NCBI GenBank assembly: GCA_900540945.1
Contig: UQHQ01000017.1
Coordinates: 1 to 43,328 of the forward strand
Direction of reading: 5' to 3'
Source: an uncultured Collinsella sp.
GTDB lineage: Bacteria > Actinomycetota > Coriobacteriia > Coriobacteriales > Coriobacteriaceae
Length of the DNA: 43,328 nucleotides
Under the pieces are notes generated by a model, which saw only the letters and a program-made list of their open reading frames with translations, was not told the DNA's origin and did no database searches. The translations under genes were made by a program, and so were the position numbers. Below, piece after piece: positions 24,145-33,652 of the stretch (positions are counted from its first letter, which is position 1; each line of letters opens with the position of its first letter).

Positions 24145-24675
24145 CTATTCCATAGAATTGAGCACGCGGACAATGCGTCCCAAAGCCTCCGCGACCGCAT
24201 GGGCACGAACGCACGACCGATCGCCCTCATAATGACAGCGCGCAGACTCGACAACCGGCGCTCCCCCATCGGCCGTGCGATACGCCCACCCAATATAGAA
24301 CGTACCGGCGGGGTCTTGCTCGGTGCCACCACCGGGCCCAGCGTAGCCCGTTGCGCTTACGGCTATATCGCTCTGATAAAGGTCCAGCGAGCCCGCGGCC
24401 ATCTCACGCGCCGTCTGGTGCGACACGGCGCTAAACCGATCGAGCGTTTCCTGCTCGACGCCAAGCACGCGATGTTTGATCTCATCGCAGTAGGTCACCG
24501 CACCGCCACGAAGCACCGCCGAGGCACCCGGGATATCGGCAATCGTCGAGGCGATCATGCCCGCCGTCAGCGACTCCGCCGTCGACACCGTCACACCACG
24601 GGCACTCGCGTGCTCGACAAGATCGCGCGCCAAGTCCTCGTTGTTTGCGGCGATCTGCAAATAAGACTCCGTCAT
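24145..24675 (-). CDS. CinA C-terminal domain protein, nicotinamide-nucleotide amidase
   Basis: A 176-residue stand-alone CinA-C domain that deamidates NMN to nicotinate mononucleotide in pyridine nucleotide salvage. Motifs: VSTAESLTAGMIASTIADIPGAS (in two blocks), GAVTYCDEIKH and SATGYAGPGGGT with PAGTFYIGW. The N-terminal molybdopterin-like domain of full CinA is absent. An in-frame GTG at 24681 is an alternative start two codons earlier. It follows pgsA by 12 nt and ends the ftsK-to-cinA run; the cinA-recA adjacency is common in bacteria. Confidence 0.92.
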   Translation of the reverse strand: MTESYLQIAANNEDLARDLVEHASARGVTVSTAESLTAGMIASTIADIPGASAVLRGGAVTYCDEIKHRVLGVEQETLDRFSAVSHQTAREMAAGSLDLYQSDIAVSATGYAGPGGGTEQDPAGTFYIGWAYRTADGGAPVVESARCHYEGDRSCVRAHAVAEALGRIVRVLNSME

Positions 24676-24687
24676 ACCCACCAGGAC

Positions 24688-25326
24688 CTAGACCGAAAAG
24701 ACGATCTTACGGCAGTTCCAGAAGTACTGGGCACCCGAGACAATGGTCAAAATCACGGCGATGACGTACAGGAAGCGCGACACCGAATAGACACCGAGCA
24801 GCAGCGACACCGGCCCCAGCTGAAGACCGGCCATCGCAAAGACGCACAGATAGCCGCAGATAGAGACCATCGTGGTCGCCGTCTTATACTTGCCGAGCTT
24901 ATCGGCGGCAACGACCACACCGGCAGCACTTGCGACCATACGAAGGGCGCTCACCAACAGCTCACGAAACAGGATAATGAACACGGACCACACGGTCACC
25001 GCGCCAAAATCCAGGAACAGCAGCAGGGCCGAGAACACCAGCAGCTTGTCGGCGATGGGGTCCAAGAACTTGCCGAAATCGGTGATCTCGTTGCGCGAGC
25101 GCGCCAGATAGCCGTCGACCTTATCGGTGCACGACAGGATCACATACAAAATGAAGGCAGCGGCGGCGAGCGGGCCGTCGAAGGTGCTCCAGTCCGTACC
25201 GGCAACGCATGCGTGAGACAGGGCCGAGACGATCATGAACACCGGGATAAAGACGATGCGAACGCACGTCACGATGTTGGCGGGCGTCCAAACACTCGTC
25301 AGTTCCTTATTGCTCTCGTTTGCCAC
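24688..25326 (-). CDS. CDP-diacylglycerol-glycerol-3-phosphate 3-phosphatidyltransferase
   Basis: A 212-residue membrane enzyme that makes phosphatidylglycerophosphate, the first step to phosphatidylglycerol and cardiolipin. The CDP-alcohol signature is complete (SCTDKVDGYLARSR, then GKFLDPIADK). About five hydrophobic segments. N-terminal TPANIVTCVRIVFIPVF is typical of PgsA. It lies 9 nt after rimO. This is the canonical pgsA; the gene at 3629 is its paralogue. Confidence 0.93.
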   Translation of the reverse strand: MANESNKELTSVWTPANIVTCVRIVFIPVFMIVSALSHACVAGTDWSTFDGPLAAAAFILYVILSCTDKVDGYLARSRNEITDFGKFLDPIADKLLVFSALLLFLDFGAVTVWSVFIILFRELLVSALRMVASAAGVVVAADKLGKYKTATTMVSICGYLCVFAMAGLQLGPVSLLLGVYSVSRFLYVIAVILTIVSGAQYFWNCRKIVFSV

Positions 25327-25335
25327 AACGCTCTC

Positions 25336-26685
25336 CTACTCCACAACATGACCGATAAGCTCATAGCAGAAGCTATCGGTAAACTCGACGGTCAGAATAT
25401 CGCCCACGGACGCCTCGCTGGCGTCCAGATGCACCGCGCCATCGGAATCGGGCGCCTGGAACCAGGCGTGACCGATCAGCTCGGCGCCGTCCTCAGTCTC
25501 TTCGATGCCATCGACGATCACCTGTGCGCGCTCGCCCACATGGGCCGCCGTGGCGGCAAAACCGAGCGACTCGGCCAGATCCATGGCCTCCTGGGCACGC
25601 TCGAGCTTGACCTCCTCATCGACCTGGCCCTCCATCTTGGCGGCCAGGCTGCCCTCCTCACGCGAGTAGGCGAAAACGCTCGTGTAGTCAAAGCCGACGG
25701 TGTCCATAAAGTCGATAAGATCGCGAAACTCGTCGTCGGTCTCGGTCGGGAAGCCGACCATGGCCGTGGAGCGAATCACAATACCGGGGATGCGCTCGCG
25801 AAGGTCGCGGAACAGATCCTCGAGCTCCTGGCGCGAACCGGAGCGACGCATGGCCTTGAGGATGCGCGCATCACAGTGCTGCACGGGAATATCGATATAG
25901 GGCAGCACCTCGGGCGTATCGCGAATCGTCTCGATGAGTTCGTCAGTCATGCCCTCGGGCTGCAGATAGAGTACGCGGACCCAGACGTTGTGCGGGCGCA
26001 CAGCCTCGGCGACGGCACGCAGCAACTGCGCCAGATTGCGCGGCGAGCCCTCGGCAACGTCATCATCGGCAAAGTCGGTGCCCCAAATGCCCGTGTCCTG
26101 GCCGATCAGCACGATCTCGCGCACACCGCCGTCAACCAGGTCGCGAACCTCGGAGATAATGCTCTCGGCATTGCGCGAATGATAGCGACCGCGAATGTAG
26201 GGAATCATGCAGAAGCTGCAAAAACGATTGCAGCCATCGGAAATCTTGACGTAGGCAACGGCACCCTCAACGGTACGCTTGACCTGCGGGATATAGGCCG
26301 CGATCTCGCGCTCAACGCCCAGTACGCCATCGATGACAGAGACGATACCGTCTTCCTCATCGGCCTTCACGAAGGCAGCGACCTCGGGAAGCTCGTCGGG
26401 CAGGTCATCGCCGTAACGAGACGGCACGCAACCGCACATGACGATGGGGCAGGCGCGAACGCCGTCCTGCACCTCGTTAGCGAGCTCGAGCGTGGTCTCG
26501 ATGCTCTCGGACGTCGCCGAGGCAAGAAACGAGCACGTGTTGACGATAGCGATATCGGCATCCTGCGGATCGAATGCCTCCTCGTAGCCCGCAGCGGTCA
26601 GCAGCGAACGCATGCGGTCGGTATCGACCTCGTTCTTGGCGCAGCCAAGCGTGATATAGAGTACGGAACCCAACGGAGTATCCAT
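25336..26685 (-). CDS. Ribosomal protein uS12 methylthiotransferase RimO
   Basis: A 449-residue radical-SAM enzyme that adds a methylthio group to an aspartate of ribosomal protein S12. N-terminal cluster cysteines Cys15 (LGCAKNEVD), Cys51 (VNTCSF) and Cys86 (CGC). Radical-SAM CxxxCxxC is Cys152, Cys156 and Cys159 (CNRFCSFC). VLYLQPEGMTDEL and DIPVQH are RimO-type. C-terminal TRAM domain. LGCAKNEVD separates it from MiaB and MtaB. It lies between yajQ and pgsA with short gaps. Confidence 0.95.
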   Translation of the reverse strand: MDTPLGSVLYITLGCAKNEVDTDRMRSLLTAAGYEEAFDPQDADIAIVNTCSFLASATSESIETTLELANEVQDGVRACPIVMCGCVPSRYGDDLPDELPEVAAFVKADEEDGIVSVIDGVLGVEREIAAYIPQVKRTVEGAVAYVKISDGCNRFCSFCMIPYIRGRYHSRNAESIISEVRDLVDGGVREIVLIGQDTGIWGTDFADDDVAEGSPRNLAQLLRAVAEAVRPHNVWVRVLYLQPEGMTDELIETIRDTPEVLPYIDIPVQHCDARILKAMRRSGSRQELEDLFRDLRERIPGIVIRSTAMVGFPTETDDEFRDLIDFMDTVGFDYTSVFAYSREEGSLAAKMEGQVDEEVKLERAQEAMDLAESLGFAATAAHVGERAQVIVDGIEETEDGAELIGHAWFQAPDSDGAVHLDASEASVGDILTVEFTDSFCYELIGHVVE

Positions 26686-26711
26686 GTTGGAGAGCGGTCC
26701 TTTCGAGTAAA

Positions 26712-27209
26712 TTAGCGGTAGTTGGTAAACTGCAGCGGCTGACCGTAGTCCTGGTCGCGCAGGAACTGGATCACCGTCTGAAGCGCGTCCTTAGAGGCCG
26801 AGGTAACGCGCAGTTTATCGGCATCGATGGTCACCTTGACCTTGAGCTTTTGATCCTTGATGTCCTTATTGATCTTCTTGGCGGTCGTCTGGTCGATGCC
26901 CTCGACGATATGGCCGAGCACGCGCACGGTACCGCCCGAAGCCGCCTGCGGCGCGTCCCAAGAGACAGCCTTGAGGTCGATGCCGCGCTTGATGAGCTTG
27001 GAGCTCAGCACGTCAATGATCTGCTTGGAGACAAAATCGGCCGGGGCATTGATCGTAAAGAGCTTGTCGCCCTTCGAAAGCTCGATGGTGGCACCGGAGT
27101 CCTTGAGGTCATAGCGCTGAGAGATCTCGCGGGTGGTCTGCTGGAAAGCGTTATCGACCTCCTGCATATTGACCTCGGACACAACGTCGAAGCTGGAATC
27201 TTTAGCCAT
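26712..27209 (-). CDS. YajQ family nucleotide-binding protein
   Basis: A 165-residue protein of the UPF0234/YajQ family. N-terminal SSFDVVSEVNMQEVDNAF, the RYDLKDSGATIEL block and the C-terminal QDYGQPLQFTNYR define it. Family members bind nucleotides, and some act as cyclic-di-GMP-responsive co-regulators; no specific role can be read here. Spacing of 26 nt on both sides places it within the rodZ-rimO transcript. Start ATG follows GGAAGAACC. Confidence 0.93.
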   Translation of the reverse strand: MAKDSSFDVVSEVNMQEVDNAFQQTTREISQRYDLKDSGATIELSKGDKLFTINAPADFVSKQIIDVLSSKLIKRGIDLKAVSWDAPQAASGGTVRVLGHIVEGIDQTTAKKINKDIKDQKLKVKVTIDADKLRVTSASKDALQTVIQFLRDQDYGQPLQFTNYR

Positions 27210-27235
27210 GGTTCTTCCTTTCGGTACGGGGAGCC

Positions 27236-28750
27236 TTAGTAGCTGTCGTACGAATAGTCGTCTGAATCGTTTGCAGTCTGGCCGTCGGATGCCGTGTCGG
27301 TACCGTCGGTAGACTGAGGGTCGGTGCCGTCGCTAGACTGGGCGTCGGTGCCGTCGGCAGCATCATTGCCGTCGGTACTCTCGCCATCCTCGGACTCTTC
27401 GGTCTCCTTCTTGGGAACGGTAATGGTCACGCGCGCCACACCCGATGTCTTGGTGTCGTAGCGAACCTTTTCACCGTTCTTGGTAACCGTAACATCGGAG
27501 GGCTTGGACGTGGTGATCTCGATCGAGGACTCGGGCGTGTACTCCTGCTCAAAGGGACCGGTTGCCTGGGCGCCGAAGACCGATTTACCGTCGACCTTGA
27601 CCTCGATCCAGGCGGTCTTGCCCTTGGCAACGGAGACCTTGACCTTGATGACCTCGTCCTCTTTCTTTTTCGCGTTCGCCTTGGCGGCATCGGAATCGGC
27701 AGAATCCGTCGCCTCGTCGGTGCCTTCATCCTCGTCAACAGATTCGGTCTTCTTGGAAGACTTCTTGGTCGTCGTCTTGGTGGCCGCGGGCGTCTCGGGC
27801 GTCGACTCGGGTGCAGAAGAGCCACAGCCACGCAGGAGGACCACGATGAGCAGAATCAACAAAAGCGCCACGGCACCGATGCCGGCGTAGATGATGCGCG
27901 GATCGAGTCCATTGTTCTGAGGAGCACGTCCACCGCCGCGTCCGCGATTGGAGCCGCCACGGCCATTCCCCTGCGGCATACGGCCGCGACCGCTATCGGG
28001 ACGACCACGATAGGCGCCCTGGCGCTGCGAGCCACGCTGGCCCGAACGCGGCGCAAGCTCGCCACGGTTCTGATAGCCACGCTGGTCAGAGCGAGGCGCC
28101 GAAGAGCGCTGGCCGTAAGGCTGCGATTGCGAACGAAGGCGCGGCGTCACCTGCGTGGTATCGGCGTCGGCGTAACCACCGCGGGAACGCCCGGCAGAAA
28201 CTCCGCGATAACCACGACCGGAGTAGCCTCCGTCGCCGTAACCGGCGCGAGGATCGCGACTCAACCCGCGAGCGGCGGGAAGCGCACGGTCATCCGGCAT
28301 AGGCGTACTGCGAAATCGATCTCGCTGAGAACGAATATCCTCGCTGGAGCCCGTCTCAGTGATATAACCCGCCTGCGGAGGACGCTGGCCGTACCGCGTC
28401 GAGCGACCACCCTGAACCATCAGAAAGCGTCCGTTATCGACCGACGAACGCGAGTTAACGTAGCCGGCAGCATCCTGAAAACGACCGCCCTGCTGCGAGG
28501 TCTCGCGTTCATATGCCATAAGGTCGTCAAAATAGGCATTAACGACCTCGCGCGGATTGAGGCCCAAAAAGCGAGCGTAGCTCGAAATCATGCCCTGCGC
28601 ATAGCCGCGCGGGGGCATCGATGCAAAGTTACCGGTCTCGAAAAACTCGATGATCTGCGGCCTGATTTTGATGGTGTTGGCGACCTGCTGGATGGAAAGG
28701 CCCATCCGGCGACGCTGCTCGAGCAGCATGTCACCAAAGCGTGCAGCCAT
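27236..28750 (-). CDS. RodZ-like helix-turn-helix membrane protein
   Basis: A 504-residue protein. Residues 4-72 are the RodZ-type HTH (FGDMLLEQRRRMGLSIQQVA, ending YARFLGLNP) that binds MreB in shape control. Residues about 95-280 are an unusually long disordered region rich in Arg, Gly, Tyr and Gln, with RGG/RGY-like repeats. A membrane segment lies at about 286-307 (IIYAGIGAVALLLILLIVVLL). Outside is a Ser/Thr/Asp/Lys linker, then a RodZ C-terminal-like beta domain (VAKGKTAWIEVKVDG to VARVTITV), and a low-complexity tail of SDGTD repeats. Its start overlaps the ftsK stop by one base (TGATG), a common pairing. Confidence 0.85.
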   Translation of the reverse strand: MAARFGDMLLEQRRRMGLSIQQVANTIKIRPQIIEFFETGNFASMPPRGYAQGMISSYARFLGLNPREVVNAYFDDLMAYERETSQQGGRFQDAAGYVNSRSSVDNGRFLMVQGGRSTRYGQRPPQAGYITETGSSEDIRSQRDRFRSTPMPDDRALPAARGLSRDPRAGYGDGGYSGRGYRGVSAGRSRGGYADADTTQVTPRLRSQSQPYGQRSSAPRSDQRGYQNRGELAPRSGQRGSQRQGAYRGRPDSGRGRMPQGNGRGGSNRGRGGGRAPQNNGLDPRIIYAGIGAVALLLILLIVVLLRGCGSSAPESTPETPAATKTTTKKSSKKTESVDEDEGTDEATDSADSDAAKANAKKKEDEVIKVKVSVAKGKTAWIEVKVDGKSVFGAQATGPFEQEYTPESSIEITTSKPSDVTVTKNGEKVRYDTKTSGVARVTITVPKKETEESEDGESTDGNDAADGTDAQSSDGTDPQSTDGTDTASDGQTANDSDDYSYDSY

Positions 28751-31527
28751 CAGAATCCTCCAAACTCACGATCTTCACGTGCCATCTCGGCGTCGACAGA
28801 CTCCAGCGCAGCGAGCCCCTCCTCGTCCAGCAGGACCTCGCGTGGCTTGGAACCGTCGGGCGGACCGACGACACCCTTTTCTTCCAGCATGTCCATAATA
28901 CGCCCGGCGCGCGCATAGCCAACCTTGAGGCGGCGTTGCAGGCCAGATGTGGAGCCCAGCTGCGATTCCACCACAATATGGGCGGCCTCCCAGATAAGCG
29001 GATCGTCATCTTGCGGTTCGGCAACGCCCGTGCGAACAATGCCGCCACCAGCCATGGACATGGAAGCAGGCGCCACGGCAGACAGAATCTCCTCGTGGTA
29101 GTCGGGCTCGCTTTGCGACTTAACGAACTCGACGATCTCGTTGATCTCGTCGTCCGAGACAAAACAGCCCTGGATACGGCGGGGCTTGCCCCAGTCGACT
29201 TTTGAGAACAGCATGTCGCCCAAACCAGTAAGCTTTTCGGCGCCCATCTGGTCGATAATGACGCGGGAATCGATGCCCGTAGCCACGTTAAAGGCGATAC
29301 GGTTGGTGATGTTGGCCTTAATAAGGCCCGTCACCACGTTGGAGCTGGGGCGCTGCGTAGCCACGATAAGGTGAATACCGGCAGCACGGCCCAGCTGGGC
29401 GATACGGACGATCGAGGCCTCGACATCCTTGCCGGCTACCATCATCAGGTCCGAAAGCTCGTCGATGATGATGACCAGATAGGGCATCTTTTGCGGCGGG
29501 TTATCGTAATGCTCAAACTCGCCGGCGGCCTGCTTTTCGTTATAGGTCGAGATCTTGCGCACGTTAAGGCGCTCGAAGACCTTCAGGCGGCGCTCCATCT
29601 CGGACACCGCCCACTGCAAGGCACTCGCGGCCTGCTTGGGCTCGGTCACTACGGGCACGTAAAGGTGCGGCAGGCCGTTATAGCCTGCGAGCTCGACGCG
29701 CTTGGGGTCGACCATGATCAAGCGAACGTCCTCGGGAAGCGCGCGCATGAGCAGGGTCGTGATGATGGAGTTGATCATGACCGACTTACCGGAACCCGTG
29801 GTACCGGCGATCAGCAGATGGGGCATCTTGGCGAGGTCGGCGACAACCGGCGTGCCCTCGGCATCGCGACCGATGGCAAGCTCGAGCGGACCGCCCTTCA
29901 CATAGGGAAGTACGTCGCCTAGGTTGACGTTCTGACGCTTGCGATTGGGAATCTCGATACCAACGAGCGAGGTGCCGGGAATCGGCGCAAAGATGCGCAC
30001 CGACTGGGCGGCAAGCGAAAGCGCGATATCGTCCTCGAGACTCGAGATCTTGCTCACGCGCTCGCCCTCACCGGGCTGCAGCTTAAAAGTCGTGACCGTG
30101 GGGCCGGCAATCCAGCCGACGACGCGGGCGCTACGGCCAAACTCAAGCAAGGTGGACTGCAACGACTCGGCAGTCTGTTCCAGCTCCTTGTCAGAAGACG
30201 CGGAGGACGCCGACTGCGGGTTGGCACGCAGGATTTCGAGCGGCGGAAGCTTGAGGCCGTCCTCTTGGTCGCCCTCGGCATCGGCATTGGTACCGTCCGC
30301 TCCCCCATCGCCGGCTGCAACAGGAGCAGCGGAAGCCGTGGGGGCGGAGGCATCGGAAACCTTGGGATGCTTTAGGAAGTCAGGGATCTGCGGAGCTGCC
30401 GAAACGGGATTCACGGCAAATGGCGGCTCTGACTCGTCAGCCTTGTCCGGGTCGTCTTCCATCGAAAACTGTCCGGTGACCTGTCCTGCGTTGGCGCGGC
30501 GACGCGGCAGCAAGGTGGTCTTGGCGGTCTCGAGCGGAGCCTCGTCGTAATCGTCATCGCCCTCAGTGAGTTCAATTTCGCTATCGGACCAAGACGGGTC
30601 AGGCTCGCTCGTGTTGAGCTTGGGCGCGGCCTTGCCCTTCTTGGCATGGCGACGCGGCAGCAGCGTGGTCTTGGCGCGCTCGGCCTCCACGGCCTCGGAC
30701 ACGTCGACAAACGGGTCATCGTCCTCGTCGTCATCCAAAACCGGGTCGGCATCGCCACCCATGAACGTGGTCACCGCGGCGTCAGCCCCCTTCTGGCGCA
30801 GAATGCTCAGGTGCGGACGGGCAACGCCGGGAACCGACAGGGCCTCTTCATCGCCCCACGGGCTCGCGTTGACATCGGCACGACGGCGCTCGGCAAAATC
30901 GGCAGCGCGATCACGTGCGGAGCGCAAAACGCCACCCACCGAAAAGCCAATGATGACCAGGCCAACGACGACAAGGCCCAGCAAGACAACCATAGCGATA
31001 GGTTTACCCAGGGCGTTTTGCAAGGCACTTGCGATAAAGGCGCCAATGTAGCCGCCCGAGGCGGAAAGGTTCTGCGGCGTAAACATGAGGTCGCACGAGT
31101 CGGTCGTACCCGGAACCATCAACGATAGGATAGAAACAATGGCCACAAAGACCACGGCACCACCCGCGACCGAGCGAATGTTGAGCGGCGAGTCCTCACC
31201 CAAAAAGAGCGTGGCGGCAAACAGCAAGATGACGATCGGCAGCACGTAGGCGCCCAGGCCAAAGCCGAGGTGATAGAAACCGGCAACCGCAGCTGTCACG
31301 GGTGCCGTTGCCGGAGAAATCACGGCAATGAAGGACGCAATCGCCAAAACGGCAATGATAACGCCGGCGATATCGCGATTGGCCGAAGGCTCGACCAGGG
31401 GTTCGAACTCATCGAACTCGGACTCGTGGCCCTTATTGGCACGCAGATGGGAACCGGCACCCTTAGCAGATGCCGGTTGGTTGTTGGATTTGTTGCCTTT
31501 GGCGTTTTGTGCAGATCCGCGCGCCAA
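28750..31527 (-). CDS. DNA translocase FtsK/SpoIIIE
   Basis: A 925-residue motor that pumps chromosome DNA through the closing septum. Four membrane segments lie in residues about 52-215. A long acidic linker (220-470) carries the motif KTTLLPRR twice, at about 286 and 336. The motor domain has Walker A GTTGSGKS at 575-582 and Walker B VIIIDELSDL. A C-terminal winged-helix gamma domain (about 855-910, VESQLGSTSGLQRRL) reads polar DNA sequences. The start is TTG at 31527, one base after the rnj stop, with GGAGG 6 nt upstream inside the end of rnj, so its synthesis is coupled to RNase J. Confidence 0.95.
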   Translation of the reverse strand: MARGSAQNAKGNKSNNQPASAKGAGSHLRANKGHESEFDEFEPLVEPSANRDIAGVIIAVLAIASFIAVISPATAPVTAAVAGFYHLGFGLGAYVLPIVILLFAATLFLGEDSPLNIRSVAGGAVVFVAIVSILSLMVPGTTDSCDLMFTPQNLSASGGYIGAFIASALQNALGKPIAMVVLLGLVVVGLVIIGFSVGGVLRSARDRAADFAERRRADVNASPWGDEEALSVPGVARPHLSILRQKGADAAVTTFMGGDADPVLDDDEDDDPFVDVSEAVEAERAKTTLLPRRHAKKGKAAPKLNTSEPDPSWSDSEIELTEGDDDYDEAPLETAKTTLLPRRRANAGQVTGQFSMEDDPDKADESEPPFAVNPVSAAPQIPDFLKHPKVSDASAPTASAAPVAAGDGGADGTNADAEGDQEDGLKLPPLEILRANPQSASSASSDKELEQTAESLQSTLLEFGRSARVVGWIAGPTVTTFKLQPGEGERVSKISSLEDDIALSLAAQSVRIFAPIPGTSLVGIEIPNRKRQNVNLGDVLPYVKGGPLELAIGRDAEGTPVVADLAKMPHLLIAGTTGSGKSVMINSIITTLLMRALPEDVRLIMVDPKRVELAGYNGLPHLYVPVVTEPKQAASALQWAVSEMERRLKVFERLNVRKISTYNEKQAAGEFEHYDNPPQKMPYLVIIIDELSDLMMVAGKDVEASIVRIAQLGRAAGIHLIVATQRPSSNVVTGLIKANITNRIAFNVATGIDSRVIIDQMGAEKLTGLGDMLFSKVDWGKPRRIQGCFVSDDEINEIVEFVKSQSEPDYHEEILSAVAPASMSMAGGGIVRTGVAEPQDDDPLIWEAAHIVVESQLGSTSGLQRRLKVGYARAGRIMDMLEEKGVVGPPDGSKPREVLLDEEGLAALESVDAEMAREDREFGGF

Positions 31528-31528
31528 A

Positions 31529-33199
31529 CTAAACCTCCATGACGACTGGGATGATCATCGGACGGGTGCGCGTGCGGCTCCAGATAAAGTTGGAGAGCGA
31601 ATCGCGCACGGCCTTGCGAATGGCATCGGAGCCGCTACTGGTAAAGCTAAACTTGCCCTTCTCGATCGTCTTCATGATGGCTGCGGAGGCATCCTCGGAG
31701 AACTGGTCGTCGATGGCAAACGAAACGCCGCGGCCCGAGAACTCGATAGCCTCGATCTTCTTGTGCTTGAGCGAGACGATGGCAACAGCCGTGACCATAC
31801 CGTCGTTGGCGAGCTTTTGGCGATCGCGAAGGACGATGGGGTCGGTGTCGCCGATGCGCAGACCGTCGACATAAACGACGCCGGACTCGACGGGCGCACC
31901 GCGTTTGACGATACCGCCCCGCATCTCGAGCGTGTCACCGTTATCGAGGATAAAGATGTGATCGTCCTTAAGGCCCATCTTGCGGGCTAGCTGGGCATGG
32001 GCGCGCAGGTGAACGGCCTCGCCGTGAACCGGCATAAAGTAGGTGGGCTTGGCCATGGCCATCAGGAGCTTGAGCTCCTCCTGGCTGCCGTGGCCCGAGA
32101 CGTGGACGAGTGCGCGATTCTTATCCCACACGTCGCAGCCAAGCTTGGCCAGGCTGTTGACGACCTGCTGCACGGCCTTCTCGTTGCCGGGAACGGGAGT
32201 TGCCGAGAGGATGACGGTATCGCCCTCGTGGATGGAGAGCGTCTTGTGCTCGCCGTTGGCCATGCGGGACAGGGCCGACAGCGGCTCGCCCTGAGAACCG
32301 GTGCACATGACGACGATCTTATCGTCGGGCAGGTTATCAATGTCGAAGGCATCGATGATATCGGCATCGTCGATGTTGAGATAGCCAAGCTCACGCGCCA
32401 CGCGGGTGTTGGTGAGCATGGAACGTCCGGTCACGACGACCTTGCGGCCACACTTGCGGGCGGCATCGCAGATCTGCTGCAGGCGATGGATGTGGCTCGA
32501 GAACGACGCGACGAACACGCGGCCCGGCGCGTTCTTGATGGCGTGCAGCAGGTTGGGGCCGACCTCGGCCTCGGACTTGGTAAAGCCAGGAACCGTGGCG
32601 TTGGTGGAGTCGGAAAGCAGCAGGTCGATGCCCTGCTTGGCAAAGCGGCTGATGGCGGCATAGTCGGGCGTGACGCCATCGATGGGCGTCTGGTCGAGCT
32701 TGAAGTCGCCCGTGTGCATAACGGTGCCCTGGTTGGTGCGAATAAACACGCCCAAAGCACCCGGAATGGAGTGCGTCATGGAGAAGAAGTCGAGCGAGAT
32801 GCCACCGAGATTGACGTGGCTGCCGCCCTTGACCTCACGGAACTTGGGCGCGCGAATGCGGAACTCGGAGAGCTTACCCTCGATAAAACCGAGCGTCAGC
32901 TTGCTCGAGAAGATGGGCACCTTGTTGTTGAGGTCCTGCAGCAGGTACGGAAGCGAACCGGTGTGGTCCTCGTGGCCGTGGGTGACGACGATGCCGCGGA
33001 GCTTCTCCTCGTTCTCCAGGACATAGGTGTAGTCGGGAAGCACCAGGTCGATACCGGGCTGGGAGTCGTCGGGGAACATGAGGCCGGCGTCGACGAGCAC
33101 CATGTCGTCGCCGCACTCGAAGACCGTCATGTTCTTGCCGATGCCGTCAAGGCCGCCGAGCGGAATGATCTTCAAGGGAGATGATTTTTTAGCTGCCAT
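31529..33199 (-). CDS. Ribonuclease J
   Basis: A 556-residue metallo-beta-lactamase/beta-CASP nuclease with 5'-3' exo- and endonuclease activity on RNA. The metal motif THGHEDHTG is at 73-81, with MTHSIPGAL, MHTGDFK and SDSTNA further on. The beta-CASP region includes TGSQGEPLSALSRMA, and SGHGSQEELKLL follows. A C-terminal dimerisation domain completes it. Start ATG 33199 (MAAKKSS) lies 14 nt after an AGGA, a rather long spacing. Upstream is a 648-bp region with two nested palindromes that may fold in its leader or in the pnp tail. Confidence 0.95.
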   Translation of the reverse strand: MAAKKSSPLKIIPLGGLDGIGKNMTVFECGDDMVLVDAGLMFPDDSQPGIDLVLPDYTYVLENEEKLRGIVVTHGHEDHTGSLPYLLQDLNNKVPIFSSKLTLGFIEGKLSEFRIRAPKFREVKGGSHVNLGGISLDFFSMTHSIPGALGVFIRTNQGTVMHTGDFKLDQTPIDGVTPDYAAISRFAKQGIDLLLSDSTNATVPGFTKSEAEVGPNLLHAIKNAPGRVFVASFSSHIHRLQQICDAARKCGRKVVVTGRSMLTNTRVARELGYLNIDDADIIDAFDIDNLPDDKIVVMCTGSQGEPLSALSRMANGEHKTLSIHEGDTVILSATPVPGNEKAVQQVVNSLAKLGCDVWDKNRALVHVSGHGSQEELKLLMAMAKPTYFMPVHGEAVHLRAHAQLARKMGLKDDHIFILDNGDTLEMRGGIVKRGAPVESGVVYVDGLRIGDTDPIVLRDRQKLANDGMVTAVAIVSLKHKKIEAIEFSGRGVSFAIDDQFSEDASAAIMKTIEKGKFSFTSSGSDAIRKAVRDSLSNFIWSRTRTRPMIIPVVMEV

Positions 33200-33387
33200 A
33201 GGTTCGTGTGGTTTCCTTTCTTCGAAACGGGTCTGGAACAACCGACGGGGCGCTTCTGGCAAACCGACCGCCGGGAACGTACAAACATGCACCATAGAGT
33301 CGATGCAGTAACCACAGTATGATACCCATTTGCCCACCAACAGACCACCCATGCATCAAAGCCCCATCTGAACCTGTGTATCCCGCC

Positions 33388-33528
33388 GGTCTGGGCTCAG
33401 CGGCCCCGGCACGGGCTAAGTTTCCTGCTCTACAGTCCTGCTCACGACGGAGGCCACATTAAGTGGCCTCCTGTTCGTGCGGAACTCGCGATAAACTTAG
33501 CCCGTGCCGGGGCCGCTGAGCCCAGACC
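33388..33528. repeat. Nested palindrome B1 (family B), 141 bp
   Basis: A perfect 36-bp inverted repeat (33388-33423 with 33493-33528) ending inward in AAGTTT/AAACTT. Inside is CCTGCTCTACAGTCCTG (33424-33440), a CACGA/TCGTG stem and a central 9-bp hairpin GGAGGCCAC-ATTAA-GTGGCCTCC (33449-33471), then GTGCGGAACTCGCGAT (33477-33492). The inner blocks are shared with B2 in opposite orientation; the outer 30 bp of arm are not. No U-run follows. It lies 189 bp upstream of the rnj start. Positions 33200-33387 next to it hold no gene and no clear promoter. Confidence 0.88.
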
Positions 33529-33652
33529 TGCCAATAAAGGACAGGTTTATTTAAGTAGGTTTTATCTGAGGAAATGCTGCTACGTCTATCTACAGATCTG
33601 AAATCTGACTACTGAATAGACTGTCTAACTCAATAGCGAGCGGCACTAACCA

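Noticed and set aside
24199..26715. 838-codon open frame on the plus strand
   Set aside because: It lies exactly opposite cinA, pgsA and rimO. High GC and codon bias keep the antisense frame open; the translation has no motif.
33449..33471. IS200/IS605-type transposon ends
   Set aside because: No transposase frame lies between or beside the palindromes, and arms differ at each copy. A non-autonomous relation cannot be excluded.
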